From NCBI GenBank assembly GCA_030407085.1, contig CM059587.1:101551001-101615000 (forward strand): a stretch of DNA of 64,000 bases, given 5' to 3'. Source of the DNA: Trichopria drosophilae (taxonomy: Eukaryota > Arthropoda > Insecta > Hymenoptera > Diapriidae). Positions 46,591 to 60,073 of the stretch are shown in pieces (position 1 is the stretch's first letter; each line of letters opens with the position of its first letter). Both the position numbers and the translations under genes were made by a program. Below the pieces are notes generated by a model. It was not told where the DNA came from, made no database searches, and was given only the letters and a program-made list of their open reading frames with translations.

Positions 46591-47699
46591 ACGTTTTGTT
46601 TTCATAAAATTTGAATCCAGGAGAGTCTCGCAAAGTTACCATAATAAAATTGCTATTGCCTACTGCAAATTATTTTTTAAAATGGCTCTATGTAAGGATT
46701 ATTTTTATTTTTTGGTGCAAAATAGTCAGGAATGTAAACATTATTGAAGTAAAAGAGAAAATCCCATTTAGGGGCACTAATTAATTAAGCATGATTCCAA
46801 CACAGTTTCAAAAATAATAAAAAATATTCTAATATAATATCAAGGCAATGAGACAAGCGATAGACTATATTAACTAAACAACGATCCACAAAAAATATCA
46901 TAAATAATTTTTATTGGAAGAATTTGAAATGAATGTTTAGTAAACTTGTTAAAATTTATTTAACGAAACAATTATTAAATTATCGAACATTTTTTAAAAA
47001 TATAGTTTAAAACTTTAATTTGAAAGTAGCAAACAAACATTTTCCGAGAATGAAGAATAGTTCGTTTTTCAAAATTGTTATGCATGTAAAATATCGTATG
47101 TGCCGAGAGGGACGGAACTACTCGTAAATCAAACATCGCTCCCGCCGCAGCCGTGGTGTATAATATACTGTTTCAATATTACAACGTGTTAAAGTTAAAA
47201 AAATATTATTTCAATAAATATGAGCAGAGATGGTATTTGGGCAAATGCGAAAGCTACACTCGCACTCCACTTTAATGAAAAAACAACTCCCATTTGTAGA
47301 AATAACTGCTATATCTACTATAAAATAAGAACAAATATTGTTGCTTATAAATTAAAACATATAATGTAATTGATATTGTACAATTATTTTAAAATAACAG
47401 TAACAATAATGTTTGACGAAAACGTTTATTTGCAATTTATTTTTAGGATTGGCATCGCGAGACCTCGGTTTCATTTTTGTTTGCTTTATCTTTATCTCAC
47501 GTTTTATTATTACTGAGCAGCGTTTGATAATATAGACTATAAGTGGAAACACTATAAAAAAGGTAATCAAAATGAATATGAAACACTACTAAGACAATAA
47601 AAGGACTTACGTGTGTTTGATAAATGGCATTTGTTTAAACATGTGATTTTTGACAAATTTTGAACATTTCAAGAACATCAAGAAAAACGAAAGAAGTAA
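46591..47699. other. AT-rich spacer
   Basis: No gene. A GC-richer patch of about 50 bp at 47105-47160 (GAGGGACGGAACTACTCG, CGCTCCCGCCGCAGCCGTGG) lacks any frame and stands alone. Confidence 0.4.
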
Positions 47700-48045
47700 T
47701 ATGCTTTTAGTTCCTGCAGGGAAGCAACCGGTTGCACCGCGATAACTCGTACGCTGCCTGTGATAACTTTTGCCCCCGGCATCAAGCTTTTTCTCGCTCT
47801 CCCTTTTTACCCATATTTCTGCCCGGAATGCTTCTTTCTAGCTTTTTTAATGTCCGGTTTATTTTACTATTTTCCGAAGGACTGGTCATTTCGCTTCATG
47901 AAATTTCGTTCCCATGGCGTAACGAGGTTTTCATGCTTTTACTAGCTATTGCTTCCCCGTTACCCCCGTTTAGGAGTGTTCAACATTGTTTACGCTGGAA
48001 TAGACAACAGTCAATTCTTATGAAATGGTCTGTAAATACACAGTA
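47700..48045. promoter_or_regulatory. GC-richer block, possible conserved non-coding element
   Basis: Begins CCTGCAGGGAAGCAACCGGT and stays GC-richer for about 300 bp. A plus frame of 104 codons spans it and a second of 61 codons overlaps it; both are hydrophobic because the plus strand is pyrimidine-rich, and neither has splice or start support or a recognised product. The abrupt edges and repeat-free content are like the 5.2 and 57.4 kb blocks. Confidence 0.3.
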
Positions 48046-48345
48046 AAGTCAGGGAGGTAATTGCAGAAAAAATAAACTAATTATAAATTACTCAAGCTGT
48101 TGCACTGTTGACAGAACTTGTGTAACATACAATGGGAGAACACTAAATTTAATATTACAGTTATATCGTCAACTAAAAGATCAAACAATCTTCCTGTGAT
48201 ACATGACAAAAATTTTAGTGTGCCAAAACTCGCATGAAGAAATATTAGAAAAAAATAAACAATATTTAATGTTATGACAACTAGTCTGCGTTGAAAACTC
48301 TGCACAATCCAATTCTCAATTAACTTAGGTTATACACATGAAAAA

Positions 48346-48370
48346 CCTAACCTAACCTAACCTAACCTAA
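48346..48370 (-). repeat. Interstitial telomeric repeat, five CCTAA units
   Basis: Five perfect CCTAA units in tandem, equal to (TTAGG)5 on the minus strand, the ancestral arthropod telomere repeat. The tract is short and lies in ordinary sequence, so it is interstitial and not a chromosome end. It could be a scar of telomerase-mediated break repair or a retroelement target. Confidence 0.8.
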
Positions 48371-49513
48371 CTGGTATTCACCGTAACTTAGGACACATGG
48401 ATTAGAGAGGTAATGAAAGAACAGACGAATATGATATTAGAGTCGGCAAAGAGATCAATGATAGTATCGTTTTGTTCTTTCAAGAAGGACTAAATATGCT
48501 GAAGGTACACAAAATCTCAACAAAATGAAGAGTGGTCCTAGTGCGAAAAATTCATCAGAAGAAAAATCTTAGTGAGAGATCTACAGGCGGATAACATACC
48601 CGAAATTCGCATAGACTTTTATTATTTTCAGTTTTTGGGCTTATTATTAATGAAAAAGAAAATACCGATGTATTGCGTCTAACGCATGAATGATAATAAG
48701 TAAGACTAATTGTTTGGAATTATCTTTAAACTCGAACTTTGAAAATCTCAAATGCATGACAGATGGGCTTATCAAAGGATTAGATTGGACAGAATAATGA
48801 TAAGGATCTCCGCAGAACTTTTAACTTTTGTGCAATACTCATAATTCTACAGTTAATAAAATGTTAGAAATGTTTAAAAAATGTGTTTATGTCTTATTTC
48901 AAAAAGGACATTTGCTATCATCATTTTTAAATACTAAGAAGTCCCTTATGTTTATTGTTAAATACTAAATATTATATGATAGCACTGGGCAAGCGAAAAA
49001 TGTAAAAATCTGAAAATTCCGAATGAAATAATCCAATTTTTATTAATCCCCCTTATGCTGAACACAACGACCCGTGGATTAAGACATTGATTTTTACGAT
49101 TAATTTATAACTAAATAATTATACAGTTTATTTAAAGTTTAATATAAACACAAAGATAATGTAAAAACGTAGAAATTTAGCCATGTTACGAACATATGTA
49201 TGCATTTGATATAACAAAACGGGTATCATCAGGATCATGGGTATAAAAATACATCTGCGAAGAATAGTGTGCGATTTATATTTTTCAGAATTTTGTTATA
49301 GGAAGTTCTGTAGATTTGCCCACATCATTGCAGAACATGGAAATCTAAAGAAACAATTACTCTGTGATTGTTGGTCCTTCGGGAAGACACGTCTGCAATC
49401 TACATTCTGGTGAATTAAGACTTGAGAATCTAATTTTAATGCTATTTAAATATACTGTAAAATAGGAAAAACTAAGAGATATACGTATTGTTTTAGTGGC
49501 AGTAATTGGTGTC
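48371..49513. other. AT-rich spacer
   Basis: No supported feature. Confidence 0.4.
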
Positions 49514-50646
49514 AAAATCGAAGTTGAAAAAAGTTACATTTCCTTCTGACTTCAAGATCACTTTTCACGATTCCGAGGACAAAAGTAAGTTGCAGTCGTC
49601 AAGAATTTCAATATGGCGACGAACTTGAAAAAAAACAACAAAATTAAGAAATATTTATTGTTCTGCATTTTTTTCAAGGTATAAGAATATTCGGATTCTA
49701 TTAAAGCTATTGACAATGCGGTTAAAATATTTGAATTTTAAGAAAAAATTGTGGTTTTATACCCCACATTATTGTAACGATCGTAAAATGGTGTCCTCAA
49801 TGACAAATTCATCGACTATTTCCGGATGCTCTAACTCAAAAACTACGAGGTTTAAACAAAAATGTAAGAATGAACAGTTCTTAGGTTTCATTGTGAAATA
49901 TACTGGAATTTTTTGAGATTAATTTTAATTATATTTTGAGAAATATTGTACCTATTATGCTTTTCAATATTTTAAACTATTTACGAAAAATTCTGAATAC
50001 ATTGTAACACTTTCTCTGATGAATTCTAAGAATTTTTTGTTTGCGTTAGTGCTAAACGAAAAAAATCCTAAACGAAATGTTTGAAATTCAATTTCTATCT
50101 AACTTTCAATTTTTGAAAACATTTTCAAATAAAGAAAGAATAAATAATTATCAATTTATCATTGAATATACTAACATTTTTGAGCATTTTTCGCAAATAA
50201 TTTAAAATGTTTTTAAAAATGTATACAACAAATTTCTCAAAATGGCATCAAAACATTTGAAATAATGCCACTATATTTCGCAACGAATTCTAAGAACTTT
50301 TCATTGTTATAGCATTTTTTAAAAAACCTCATAGTTTTTAAACAGCGTTCGGAAATTTTGAAATAAATTTTCATTGAGGACGCCATTTTGAGGTCATTAC
50401 AATGATGTGTGATATAGAACTAAAGTTTTTGGTTAAAATGAAAATATTTCGACCACCTATATGTATATTCTAATATCGTGAACAAAATCGAGAAGAATAA
50501 GTACCTATTTCCAAATTTGTTGGCAATTTTTTTTCATGTTTGGCGCCACATTGGAATTCCTGATGGCTGAAACTCAATTTTCACGACGAATCTTGAAAAG
50601 TGATCTTGAAATTAATAGGATATGCGTCTTTCAACTTCGATTTAGA
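49514..50646. mobile_element. Old palindrome or fold-back element, about 1.13 kb
   Basis: The outer arms match as reverse complements from AAAATCGAAGTTGAAAA (49514) and ACTTCAAGATCACTTTTCAC to TTGAAAAGTGATCTTGAAAT and TTCAACTTCGATTT (ending about 50646). Inner arms match from ATTGTAACGATCGTAAAATG with GTGTCCTCAATGA (49772 on) to TCATTGAGGACGCCATTTTG (50371 on). Similarity is patchy, so it is older than the 60 kb palindrome, with which it shares the phrase GTTCTTAG(A/G)... near the arm centres. Short frames within it (49710-49916 plus) are not credited. Confidence 0.7.
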
Positions 50647-52492
50647 TACGAAATACTCGATTGAAAATGAATCTAAAAAGTACCTTTTAAGCATTAATGG
50701 GTTTAACAAATATTGAAGTTTTGTGAAAAATTCGACTACTCCACTGAACCTTGAACTGCGTATCAGAGACATTATACAAAAGTTAATTGCTGCGTGCAGT
50801 ATATTCCGTGAGAATATCAGAAACACGATGACATGAAACAAATACCTGATAGATGAACATGCAGCAAGAAACAATTAGTTTTAGCGTAACTCATCGTCGT
50901 TGTGAAAAATGAACTAATGGCATTCATCCTCACAAATTTAAAGCACGCAGTTTCGAATTTTCACTTGATTTTTCTCTGAAATCAAAATATGGTTTCTGCA
51001 AACAGTTACTCTGCCGACAATACAACCGAAAAAAAAGTTCCGAATTCACAAATCAAATGTACTAAAAAATTCTTATATTCCAGTTCTTAAAAAAAGTAAT
51101 ACACAATTTATTGATACTGAAGGCACTAAATCCGTTTCTTATAACAATGTTTTATAATATGCTGAGCAAATTATGTAAAATATTTAGTGGTTTTATATAA
51201 ATTGCAGCAGGGTCTATAAATTATTGAAACATTAATTTATAATATTTACTCTTCAGCGCAGAAAAATGGTTGGTTTATGATAAAGCATAAAGCGACATCC
51301 AAACAAGCAGTTTTTGATGTAAAACAAACATAATTTTCCGACTAGCGGTAAGCTCATTTTGAATATTATTAGAAAGCAGAAATGTAAACACATTTCGCAT
51401 GTAAATTTATTCGACCTGTTCCATACAGGCACAAATGTTCGATATCAGTTTTGACTATGTAATTTTAAGAATCGTTGCTTAGCCGGAGCAGCACATCCAT
51501 TCTTATATATTGAACAGATAATTTTTTGCAGGAGTAAAAGGTTTTGAATTATTTTTAGTCTGGCATAATTTGACTAAAAATATCATTATTTGAACCTTTT
51601 AAACATTGGTTGGATAGAAAAATTGCTAGACTAGATAAGTCGTCACGAATTTATATAAAGAAATATTTGTTCACGTCGAAGTTTAAGCAATAGTGTTAAA
51701 AACAATTGTTTAACTCGTGTTAAATGTTCCCCAGAAGAGGTTTAAATTATTGTTCAATTTTACATGTTTTTAAATCCAATATTCCTTATTCATACGATCA
51801 TAATCTTGACTAACAAACATTTAGTTAATATTGCTGAAGAAATGTGTCGAGGCTTAGTATAGTAACGAATTATCCCACAGCTTTTTAGTCCTGGTTGCAT
51901 CGAGGGTACAATAAAGCTTCGGAGCTTTACGTCGAGCAGAATTTCACTAAAGAGCCTCATAAAAAAAATTCATAACGACCCATTAACGAGGGGTGATTAC
52001 CGTAGAGCCAATAAATCGCGGGATTCGAATTGAATGTGATTTTCCTTAAGAACTGTATAGCTAAAATTTCTGTTTGAAAATTGTTCAAGCATCACAAGTC
52101 TACGAGACGGGACTTAACATTCCCGTTTCTATTGAGAGAAGTTTCGTTTAAAATTTAACCGACTAGTTTAAGAGAACTCACTTGGAAATAATTCAAAAAG
52201 TTGCACGACGTAAGACGTTCAATTGTTTACTTGCAACTTCTAAAGACGTGGTTTTCAAAACTTCGCATGAATAAAGAATCCGATTGAGGTACGTGGATTA
52301 AGAATTTAAACATATTCTTATTTAAGAATTAAAACATTTTTAAATTTCGAGTTTAATTTATGAGCTTTATTAATGTTATAATTTAGTAAATATATAGATA
52401 GCACATTAATTACTGTATTTGACTGATGTGTAAGGTTATTAGTCAGTAAAAAGAAGATTGTGACATTATCTGCATTTTTTTAATTATCGTAT
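50647..52492. other. AT-rich stretch; small hairpin near 51.9 kb
   Basis: No supported gene. A slightly GC-richer patch at about 51880-52120 contains the hairpin AAAGCTTCGGAGCTTT (UUCG-type tetraloop) near 51914 and no open frame with support. The rest is AT-rich. Confidence 0.4.
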
Positions 52493-55400
52493 TTGATTTT
52501 TAGTGACATTAGTTTATTTTTAATTCTTTTTTATTCCATTTGTATATCAATCTTCTCTGAAGTATTCAAGTATCTTCGAAAACCTCCATCCATTACAATA
52601 TCTACATTCAAATTTAATCCCCAGACAAATTGCAATGCTCAGTATAATTTGTACACGTGCAATGAACAATTGAACATAAAATTAGCACATAACCCAAAGA
52701 AGGCAACTGAATGATGTGCAAAATTTGACCAAAATGATAATCGAACTTTCTATGCTATGTAAGTTCAGTGCAGTATTACAGTTTTGAAAATAAAAAAGTA
52801 AATGCACTTTCTATTATATCCAATGTAAAAAATTGTCAATAATAGGAAAAATTCTGTAGAATATATGAATTTCATACATAAAGAAAACTGGATGTTAAGA
52901 AGAAGGTAAACGACATTCAGATATTAACCGTTAATACAATCGTATTTATTATCATGTTCACATTATAAACTTGTTCTAAGAATTAAGATAGTAAGGTAAA
53001 ATATATATTTTTTGTCACTCTGTCAAAAAACTTTAGATATGGTTGGTCCTTTGGCTGAAAGAGACCATATTGTAACCCAAATGGAATTTTAATACAGGAT
53101 TGTATTAATCATTAATAGTTATTAATTCAAAATTAGCCGTCTGATATTTTGTCAAGCGTCCTCTGTCATAATCCTTTTACAATTCACGAGTAGTGAGTTT
53201 ATTTGAAAAACATTTTCAATTAGAATATTAAAATATAAATTTCTGATTTTGTGAATTACATGTAAATATTAAAAGTATAAAAAACCGAACATGCGTCTAC
53301 ATTTAGAGGTAACATTTACAACCTTCAAAAGAATGTAATCCTTTACATGTAAATTGCGAAAATATTAGTCCCAGAGTGATAGTTATTAGTAACTAAAGTA
53401 ATATTACTTTGGATACACTAAATAAGTGAAATATTGAATATTACCGTAAAAGCGGTTTCATTTCAACAAATTCAGAGAAAAAGTAGACAACGACGCTTCC
53501 TTCGTATTTGCTGATTGAAAGTTGGAATTGAATTTTTCCAAAACGATCGACTTTTATCCGTCTACATTCCGAAATATTAAATATGATTAAAATGTAAATG
53601 TATTCATGAACGGCAACAGAATTTTCAAACATAAAATTCGATCTTCTCTTCCTACCGCACAGATAATCGACTCTATAGTTACATGATTACTTTGGAATAA
53701 CAGTTTTATTTCTTTTCCTTTAACGAAAATGGAAATTGAATTGAATAACTAACCTGTCAAATGTTTAATAATGTCGATAACTTATCACTTAAATATAAAT
53801 GTGTTATTAAAAGGTAACATACTTTTTTTGTATATTTTTTAACAAATTAGAAAAATGTTAAATAGAAGTATAGAATTTATTATTTCAAAGTAGGTATATT
53901 ATCCAGTAAGTGTTTAACGAGTTTTAAAGTGTCTTAAAATATAAACATTTTTCACAATTAATTTTTACACGTAAAAAATATTAAATAAGGGATGATGATT
54001 TGTATTACATATGGTTATAGAATATATTGTTGTCCCATCTATAAATGTGAAAGAAATTTTCCGCTATGATCCATGAATAGTTTTTCGGGAAAAATTAGAT
54101 TTTAAATTAATACATATAAAATTATATTTATGTCTAAAAATTCAATAAAAAGCTTAATCTGTGTTAGAAGGTTAAACCCGATTTACGTCTTCATGAAGAA
54201 ATTGAGATTTCTCGATTTCTGGTTCGATAGCCTTATTGTTGGATGTTGGGTATTTCCCCGCGTATTTTTATCTCTTGTATACACCTTCTCCAATATATTT
54301 TAGAGTTCAAACTCACATACATTTTAAAGGAAACTTTTTCTACTTCCCTCTTAAGTTCAATTGTTGGAAAATTAATTGTTTTGTTGTATTTATTCACATA
54401 TGGAGATAATGAAAGATCATCAATGCATCAATATTAAATCTATTTTTCACGACTTGCCATAAAAGTAACAATAATAATATAATATAAAAGTAATACCTTA
54501 TGATGAAAGCAAGTGGAATATGCAATTCTTAATTTCTCTACCAGACAGACAATGCAGAATTATTTAAGTAGTAGAAAAAACTCGATTGTGACATTGGCTA
54601 AAAAACTACAATGTAGAATAAAACAACATAAATATAAGACTAATTCTTTGGTAGAGGAAGAACTATCTGGGCATATTACTATTGATTATTTATATTTTTT
54701 GTTGTTATTTGTCGTTTAAATTGTACAAAAGAACACGCTTTTTCTTGAAAATTTTGTATATACAACATTGAAGAATACAATACTATGTAATTGGTATTAC
54801 CAATACTTAGAACTATGGGTTATTGATGAGGGATACTAAGTAACAGTTGCAACGCGTCAGTTAAAACATAACGATACATTATTTTACGAAAAATTGAATC
54901 TTATAGCGTAATTATAATAGTACTAATTAGTACGACAATTTTTTATTAAAGTTTAATCAAAGAGAATATATTTTCTCATAAAACCGAAAAAAACATGATA
55001 CACGATGGGATTTGCATTCTGAAATTTATCAAATGGCACAATTTTCCGTGATACACTGAATCGAGGAAAATGCATTAACAAAACATTGCATGCAATAGTG
55101 TGCCATTAGCAAAACACAATGCGTAATGCTTTTGAAACCAACTTTCATTATGAAAATCGAAATGGTTTTCCAATTTTGCTGCAGGCAAATTAATTATTTA
55201 ACTATTCAAAAAAGTGTTTCGTCAGCGTAGTGGTAAACTCTCTTTCAGATTAATATATTGTGAACGGAAATACAATTCGCGTGGTCGATATGACTAATTA
55301 TTTGCGTCATTTTAATTCTTATTCGGTAATCTATATTAGCAGCACAAAAAAATACAATTTTTCGTTACAAATATCAATCTTAAAAGCTTTTTATATTTAA

Positions 55401-55804
55401 TGAAAATGTTTAGGAAGTCATTTTTATGTATGAAATTGCAAAAAATTTGCGAAAATAATCAGTAAATTTAGTCAATTAAAAAATAAAAGATCGTTAGTTA
55501 AATTTGACTGGACTAAAATGTTCTCTCGGCAGAAATTTACATGCGTATCAATGAAATCGTAAAATGCACGTAAAATGTTGGAGTAAAATTTCACTATTTT
55601 GGACAAGATTTACTTGAAAAGAGTAAACGCTTTACTCTTGAGCGCATTTTGCTCATAAAAAGTGAAATTTGTACTAGTTTAGATTCCACATTACGCTAAG
55701 AACATCAGAGTATAATCTCAGGAGATTCGAATATATTTATTATTCTATCACAGAGGTCTATAAATCTATGTTAAGTTTTTTTTAGTTTGAACATAATAGT
55801 TTAA
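52493..55804. other. AT-rich stretch without gene
   Basis: Short open frames occur, but none has splice signals, codon bias or recognisable content. No repeat copies from the families above were recognised. Confidence 0.45.
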
Positions 55805-56020
55805 TAGTAGTTTTCGATACAAGTGCGTAAAAGTTTTTTCTACGAATGTGAGGGTTGTTGGCCGAGCTGAAAGCGAGGTCTGCATTCACATTAGTACAAA
55901 AAACAGTTTCGCACATGCGTCGAACAATATTTTTTGATGCAAGTGTGCGTAAAGTGCACCTAAAAAATGTCAAAAATGCGTAAAGCCGCACTTTACGCAC
56001 ACTGCATCAAAAAAGCTAAT
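55805..56020 (+). repeat. CGATACAAGTGCG repeat, copy
   Basis: TTTTCGATACAAGTGCGTAA, TTTTTTCTACGAATGTGAGG, CATTAGTACAAAAAACAGTT, TTCGCACATGCGTCGAACAA and a closing hairpin in which AATGCGTAAAG pairs with CTTTACGCA. Aligns end to end with 40520-40745. The 72-codon minus frame across it is not conserved in the other copy. Probably a short structured mobile repeat. Confidence 0.7.
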
Positions 56021-57369
56021 TAATTTTAAGTTAGAACACAAATTCACTTTTACATAATCTCTCGTTTTTTATATGATCGAAACATTTGCAATTTCTACCA
56101 AAGAATCGATGTTCCTTAAACTGGTCGTTTACTAGTACATGTTCGGCTACTAGGACTAACAACAAATTTCCTTTAAATTTAATGAACAATTAAGTATGAA
56201 CCCTCTAAATACCAACTAGAACTTTATTTTCTTGCATAAATCATGATTTCAAGTAATATTTGTTACTAAAAGTTGATGAAAACTTTCTTTCTAATTCTGC
56301 ATTAGTTGAAAACTGCTAATTACGAAAAGAAAAATCAATAATTCTATTATTAACGATTTTTACATTAATAGAAAACTAGTTACTTATTACTTATTCTAAA
56401 AATTACTAAGCTAAATTAATTAATGACCTTTTTTAGATTACGAGAATGTTATTAATAAATTAGTAGTTTTGTATTATTTTCTAAGTAAATAATGACTCAA
56501 TGATAGTAACCCACTTTTAATTTCAGATGATTAGTTTTCAGGTAATTCACATTAAGAGATTTGTATCAATTAATTAAATTGATGAAATATGCTTCCCAAA
56601 TTTTTATTAAATTTAATGAGAAATTTTAACAGCATTCTAGAATTTGAAAACTACATAAGAAGAAATTTTCAAAATTATATTTCGACTGAAATGGGGAAGT
56701 GATTTGTAAACCGCATAATTTTCAAGTACTATTATCACTAAATTCTTTGTAGCTGCAGGTGAGTTTTAAACGATAATTTCCGAAATTCCTTCGCGATGAG
56801 TTTAATAATATATGGGTAGGAAAAGTAATTTCGTGCGAGACATATAAATGGCGCAAAGGTGAGTATGAATCGCGTGCGAGTTCAACTTCCAGGTGGCCGA
56901 TAGAATTGGAATGATGTGATTGGTGGAATGCACAACTAATCTAAATTCGCAACCGTATATTTGGATCATTCGACTTTCACGTTCCTTTATCTCTCGATAC
57001 GGTGAAAACGAATTCCGGTCAATAAAATTCAGGCCACAATTCTTCTTCAATCGATCGAACACTTATTACTCGGATTACTCTGCGTTCAGTCCCTTATTTT
57101 ACCGATATCTCACTCTCAAAATATGTTCCTTCGTAATTAAAACCGTGAAAATGATGAAAAAGTGATTAATTTGTCCTTTTCAAGTAACACTTAGTCACTA
57201 TTTCTAATATATAATAAGAAGTGTCTATGAATAATTGATCATTTAAAAAATTTTGAATGTTAAATAAAATATATTTTATAAGAAACCTCCTGAATTTTGT
57301 CAAGATTAATCCATGTCGAACTATTGTAAAGCCAAGGGATTTAGAATTTTATTTGGGAAATTGGTATGA
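56021..57369. other. AT-rich stretch with one consensus splice donor
   Basis: At 56859 AAAG/GTGAGTAT is a full-consensus 5' splice site, preceded by ATATAAATGGCGC. No matching acceptor-bounded exon was identified upstream and the frames across 56802-57165 are unrecognised, so no exon is claimed. 56850-57110 is slightly GC-richer than its surroundings. Confidence 0.3.
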
Positions 57370-57650
57370 AATCCTGCCTTGTCACATGTGAACGCTAACA
57401 AACGAAATAAGCTATGGAAGATTTGCCTCTTTCAGCCGTTTGGCATTTTGTCGATCAATACGCGCATTCGCTCCATTTTCGTTATGGAAAACATGTTAAG
57501 GTCAGGCCCGCAGGCAAATTCGTTTGCCCGGGATTTTTTTATTTATAGTTTCACATACGCGATTTCGGAAATACGGCAGCTGGAAATTGATGAGCGGCGC
57601 GATTCATTATTCGGCTGACTTTCATTTCTGAAGCAATCAAGGGGCTGGCT
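57370..57650. promoter_or_regulatory. GC-richer block, possible conserved non-coding element
   Basis: Abrupt GC rise, repeat-free. It contains an E-box-like CACATGTG at the left edge and a hairpin GGCAAATTCGTTTGCC (57512-57527) with a TTCG loop. The 79-codon plus frame (57379-57618) has no splice support or recognised product. Confidence 0.3.
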
Positions 57651-58600
57651 TCTCCCTTCCAATTTTTTTTAAAGAGAAAAATAACACCTAATTCTGCTAA
57701 CGAACTTCATTTGAGACTAACGTACGAGCGTAATAGATTCAACAAATCAGCCCAAATGTCACGCGAGTCTAATTCTGATTTTGGCCCAGTTATGAAGAAA
57801 ATGCAATCAATAGCGTAATTCAGGCTTTTTGTACTATGACGTACGTTATCGTCAAAGATAAATTGTTTTAACGATAGAAATAAATATTTACCTTTTAGTG
57901 CATTTATCCGATTTATCTATCTCAATTTCGATAGGAATGTCAGTTACGTGAATTATTGGAGAAGTTAAACATACATGTCAAAGGCAAACATTATCAAAAC
58001 TAATTAATTATACCAGTAGATTAATCATATTAAATGAGCAAATGGTGACTTTTAAAAATAAAAAAAATATTAATCAAGGAAATTGACAATTGAGTTTGAA
58101 AAAATTGAAAGAATAAATGAAATATATAAATGAAATACATGAAATAAATTAAATAAAATATATGAGTAATCTGAATTTTTTGCAGACAAATAAATAATAT
58201 ACGAATAACAATTGCTTTATAAATAATAGTAAACAATTGAACTAAACAAAGTGGGTTTTTATTTATTGATTTTCATTAGATCTAAATATTGATTTATTAA
58301 GTTATTAACCAGCAGTTAAACAATACTTATAAATCTACAATCATCAGCGTTGTGCAAAATTGCCAAGCAACATAATAATTCCAAAATTTCAGCATTTCCA
58401 ATTTGAATAGAAAATAATCGAAACCAATTATAATATGGATGTACCTACCAGATAAATTCAATAAATATATGTAAATTTATTTTCAAAATGCCTAAGGATG
58501 ATTATTTTCCTCTTAATTTAAAATGTGTGGTTTGACATTTGTGGGTATATGTTTGATAATTTCAAAGAGCGAATTACATAACGAGAATTGGAAAATATGG
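57651..58600. other. AT-rich spacer
   Basis: No supported feature. Confidence 0.4.
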
Positions 58601-58811
58601 GAGCGCGTCGAATAGCCGACATATCAAAAAGCCGACAGGTCAAAAAACCGACAGTCGAAAAGCCGACACATAATGACATAGACACATCGACTGCGGACAG
58701 TCAGTTTTAAAGTGTAGATTATTATATTGTCGCCTTTGATATTGTCTGTTTTTTGACTGTCGGTTTTATGACCCTTCGTCATTTTGATTTGTCGGTTTTT
58801 CGACCCGCACC
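58601..58811. mobile_element. MITE of reiterated GCCGACA modules, about 210 bp
   Basis: The left arm GAGCGCGTCGAATAGCCGAC plus ATATCAAAAAGCCGACAGG is the reverse complement of the right arm GATTTGTCGGTTTTTCGACC plus CGCAC. Each arm is itself a string of about four TCAAAAA(G/A)CCGACA modules. The layout (terminal inverted repeats made of internal short modules) is the same as at 37.6 kb, though the module sequence differs. No frame. Confidence 0.7.
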
Positions 58812-60073
58812 CGAAAATATAGATATTATCGTTTTTATACTCTTAGACAGAAACTCGGTTGCATTAATGTGATGATAAATTTATTTTAAACAAATTTTAA
58901 AATGTGTATTTTAATTTAAAAAAATTGATAAATACATAATTCGTTTAGGATGTGAAAGTAAGAAGTATTTCATTCAATTTTACTCTTCATTACGTTTGAG
59001 CGATTAGAAATAACACAATGGCGTCAAATTTTACAAAAAATTCCAACAAATTTATTTATTTCTATGAATTTTTTATGAACTATTAGAATATTAAGATTAT
59101 TATAAATACACTGGTATGTACCTTTCAACTTTTTTTTTTAACTTTGATTTACTTCATTCCATGTGAATCAACAAAATGTAATTTCAGGCGTAATTGCGGT
59201 TAAACACAAATGTATCAGTAATATAACATGTAGATAACTAAGTATCCAGTAACCTATGACCTTCATTATATATAACAACTTTTAGGAATAACAATAATAA
59301 CAAAATTTATAGTATGCAAATGGAAGAATAAACGAGAAAAACTATAAGCAATATGTTTTGCTTGTCAAAAAATTCGTGATACAGCAAGTTTGGTTGATTG
59401 GATCGAATTACATAAATAAAATAGAGTAGTTTTTATGTTATAATATCAAAATAATCAGTAAAGGACATATTTAAATAATTCTGAAAATATTTATGTTGAA
59501 ATAACTACAACAAATTTATTTAATGCAAAAAATGTGTACTGCAATAGTTCATCAAAACCAATGATAGTTAGTTTTAGTAAAAATCTGAATCCGAATTTTA
59601 AATTATCGTTAATATTAATTTTTCATGTTCCTTTAGAAGGAAAGTACGTCATGAGGGCAACGAATTTGTAATGAGCTTACGTCTGAAACTACGTATGTGC
59701 CCTTTTTTAAGGAATTATTTGATAATACTCGAAGTCATATTGATCTTATAATTACATTATTTCTATACAAATAAACGTTTGAAGTATGTGCTCGACTTTA
59801 TCTGCTATTGAGTTTTTTTCACGTTATACCACTGTATGAAATCCAAATGATAGGCGATATATGTTCTCCCTTATTTAAGATTTTAGAACAGCAATGCATG
59901 CTAGAAGTAGAATATAATACTAGTGGTTTATTAAATTTGTAAGAAAAAATATTGATAATGATAAATGCCATTCTACAAGAAGTATATTTCGTAGCTAGCA
60001 TTTGTGTACAATTTGAACAGGCCATAAGTAAAGATTGTGTTAACACATGAGATACTGTTACATTACAGATTAT
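58812..60073. other. AT-rich spacer
   Basis: No supported feature. The 88-codon minus frame at 59819-60085 is AT-driven. Confidence 0.4.

Noticed and set aside
47732..48046. 104-codon hydrophobic frame as a membrane protein
   Set aside because: Hydrophobicity comes from pyrimidine-rich sequence. No splice sites, no poly(A) signal and no recognised family.
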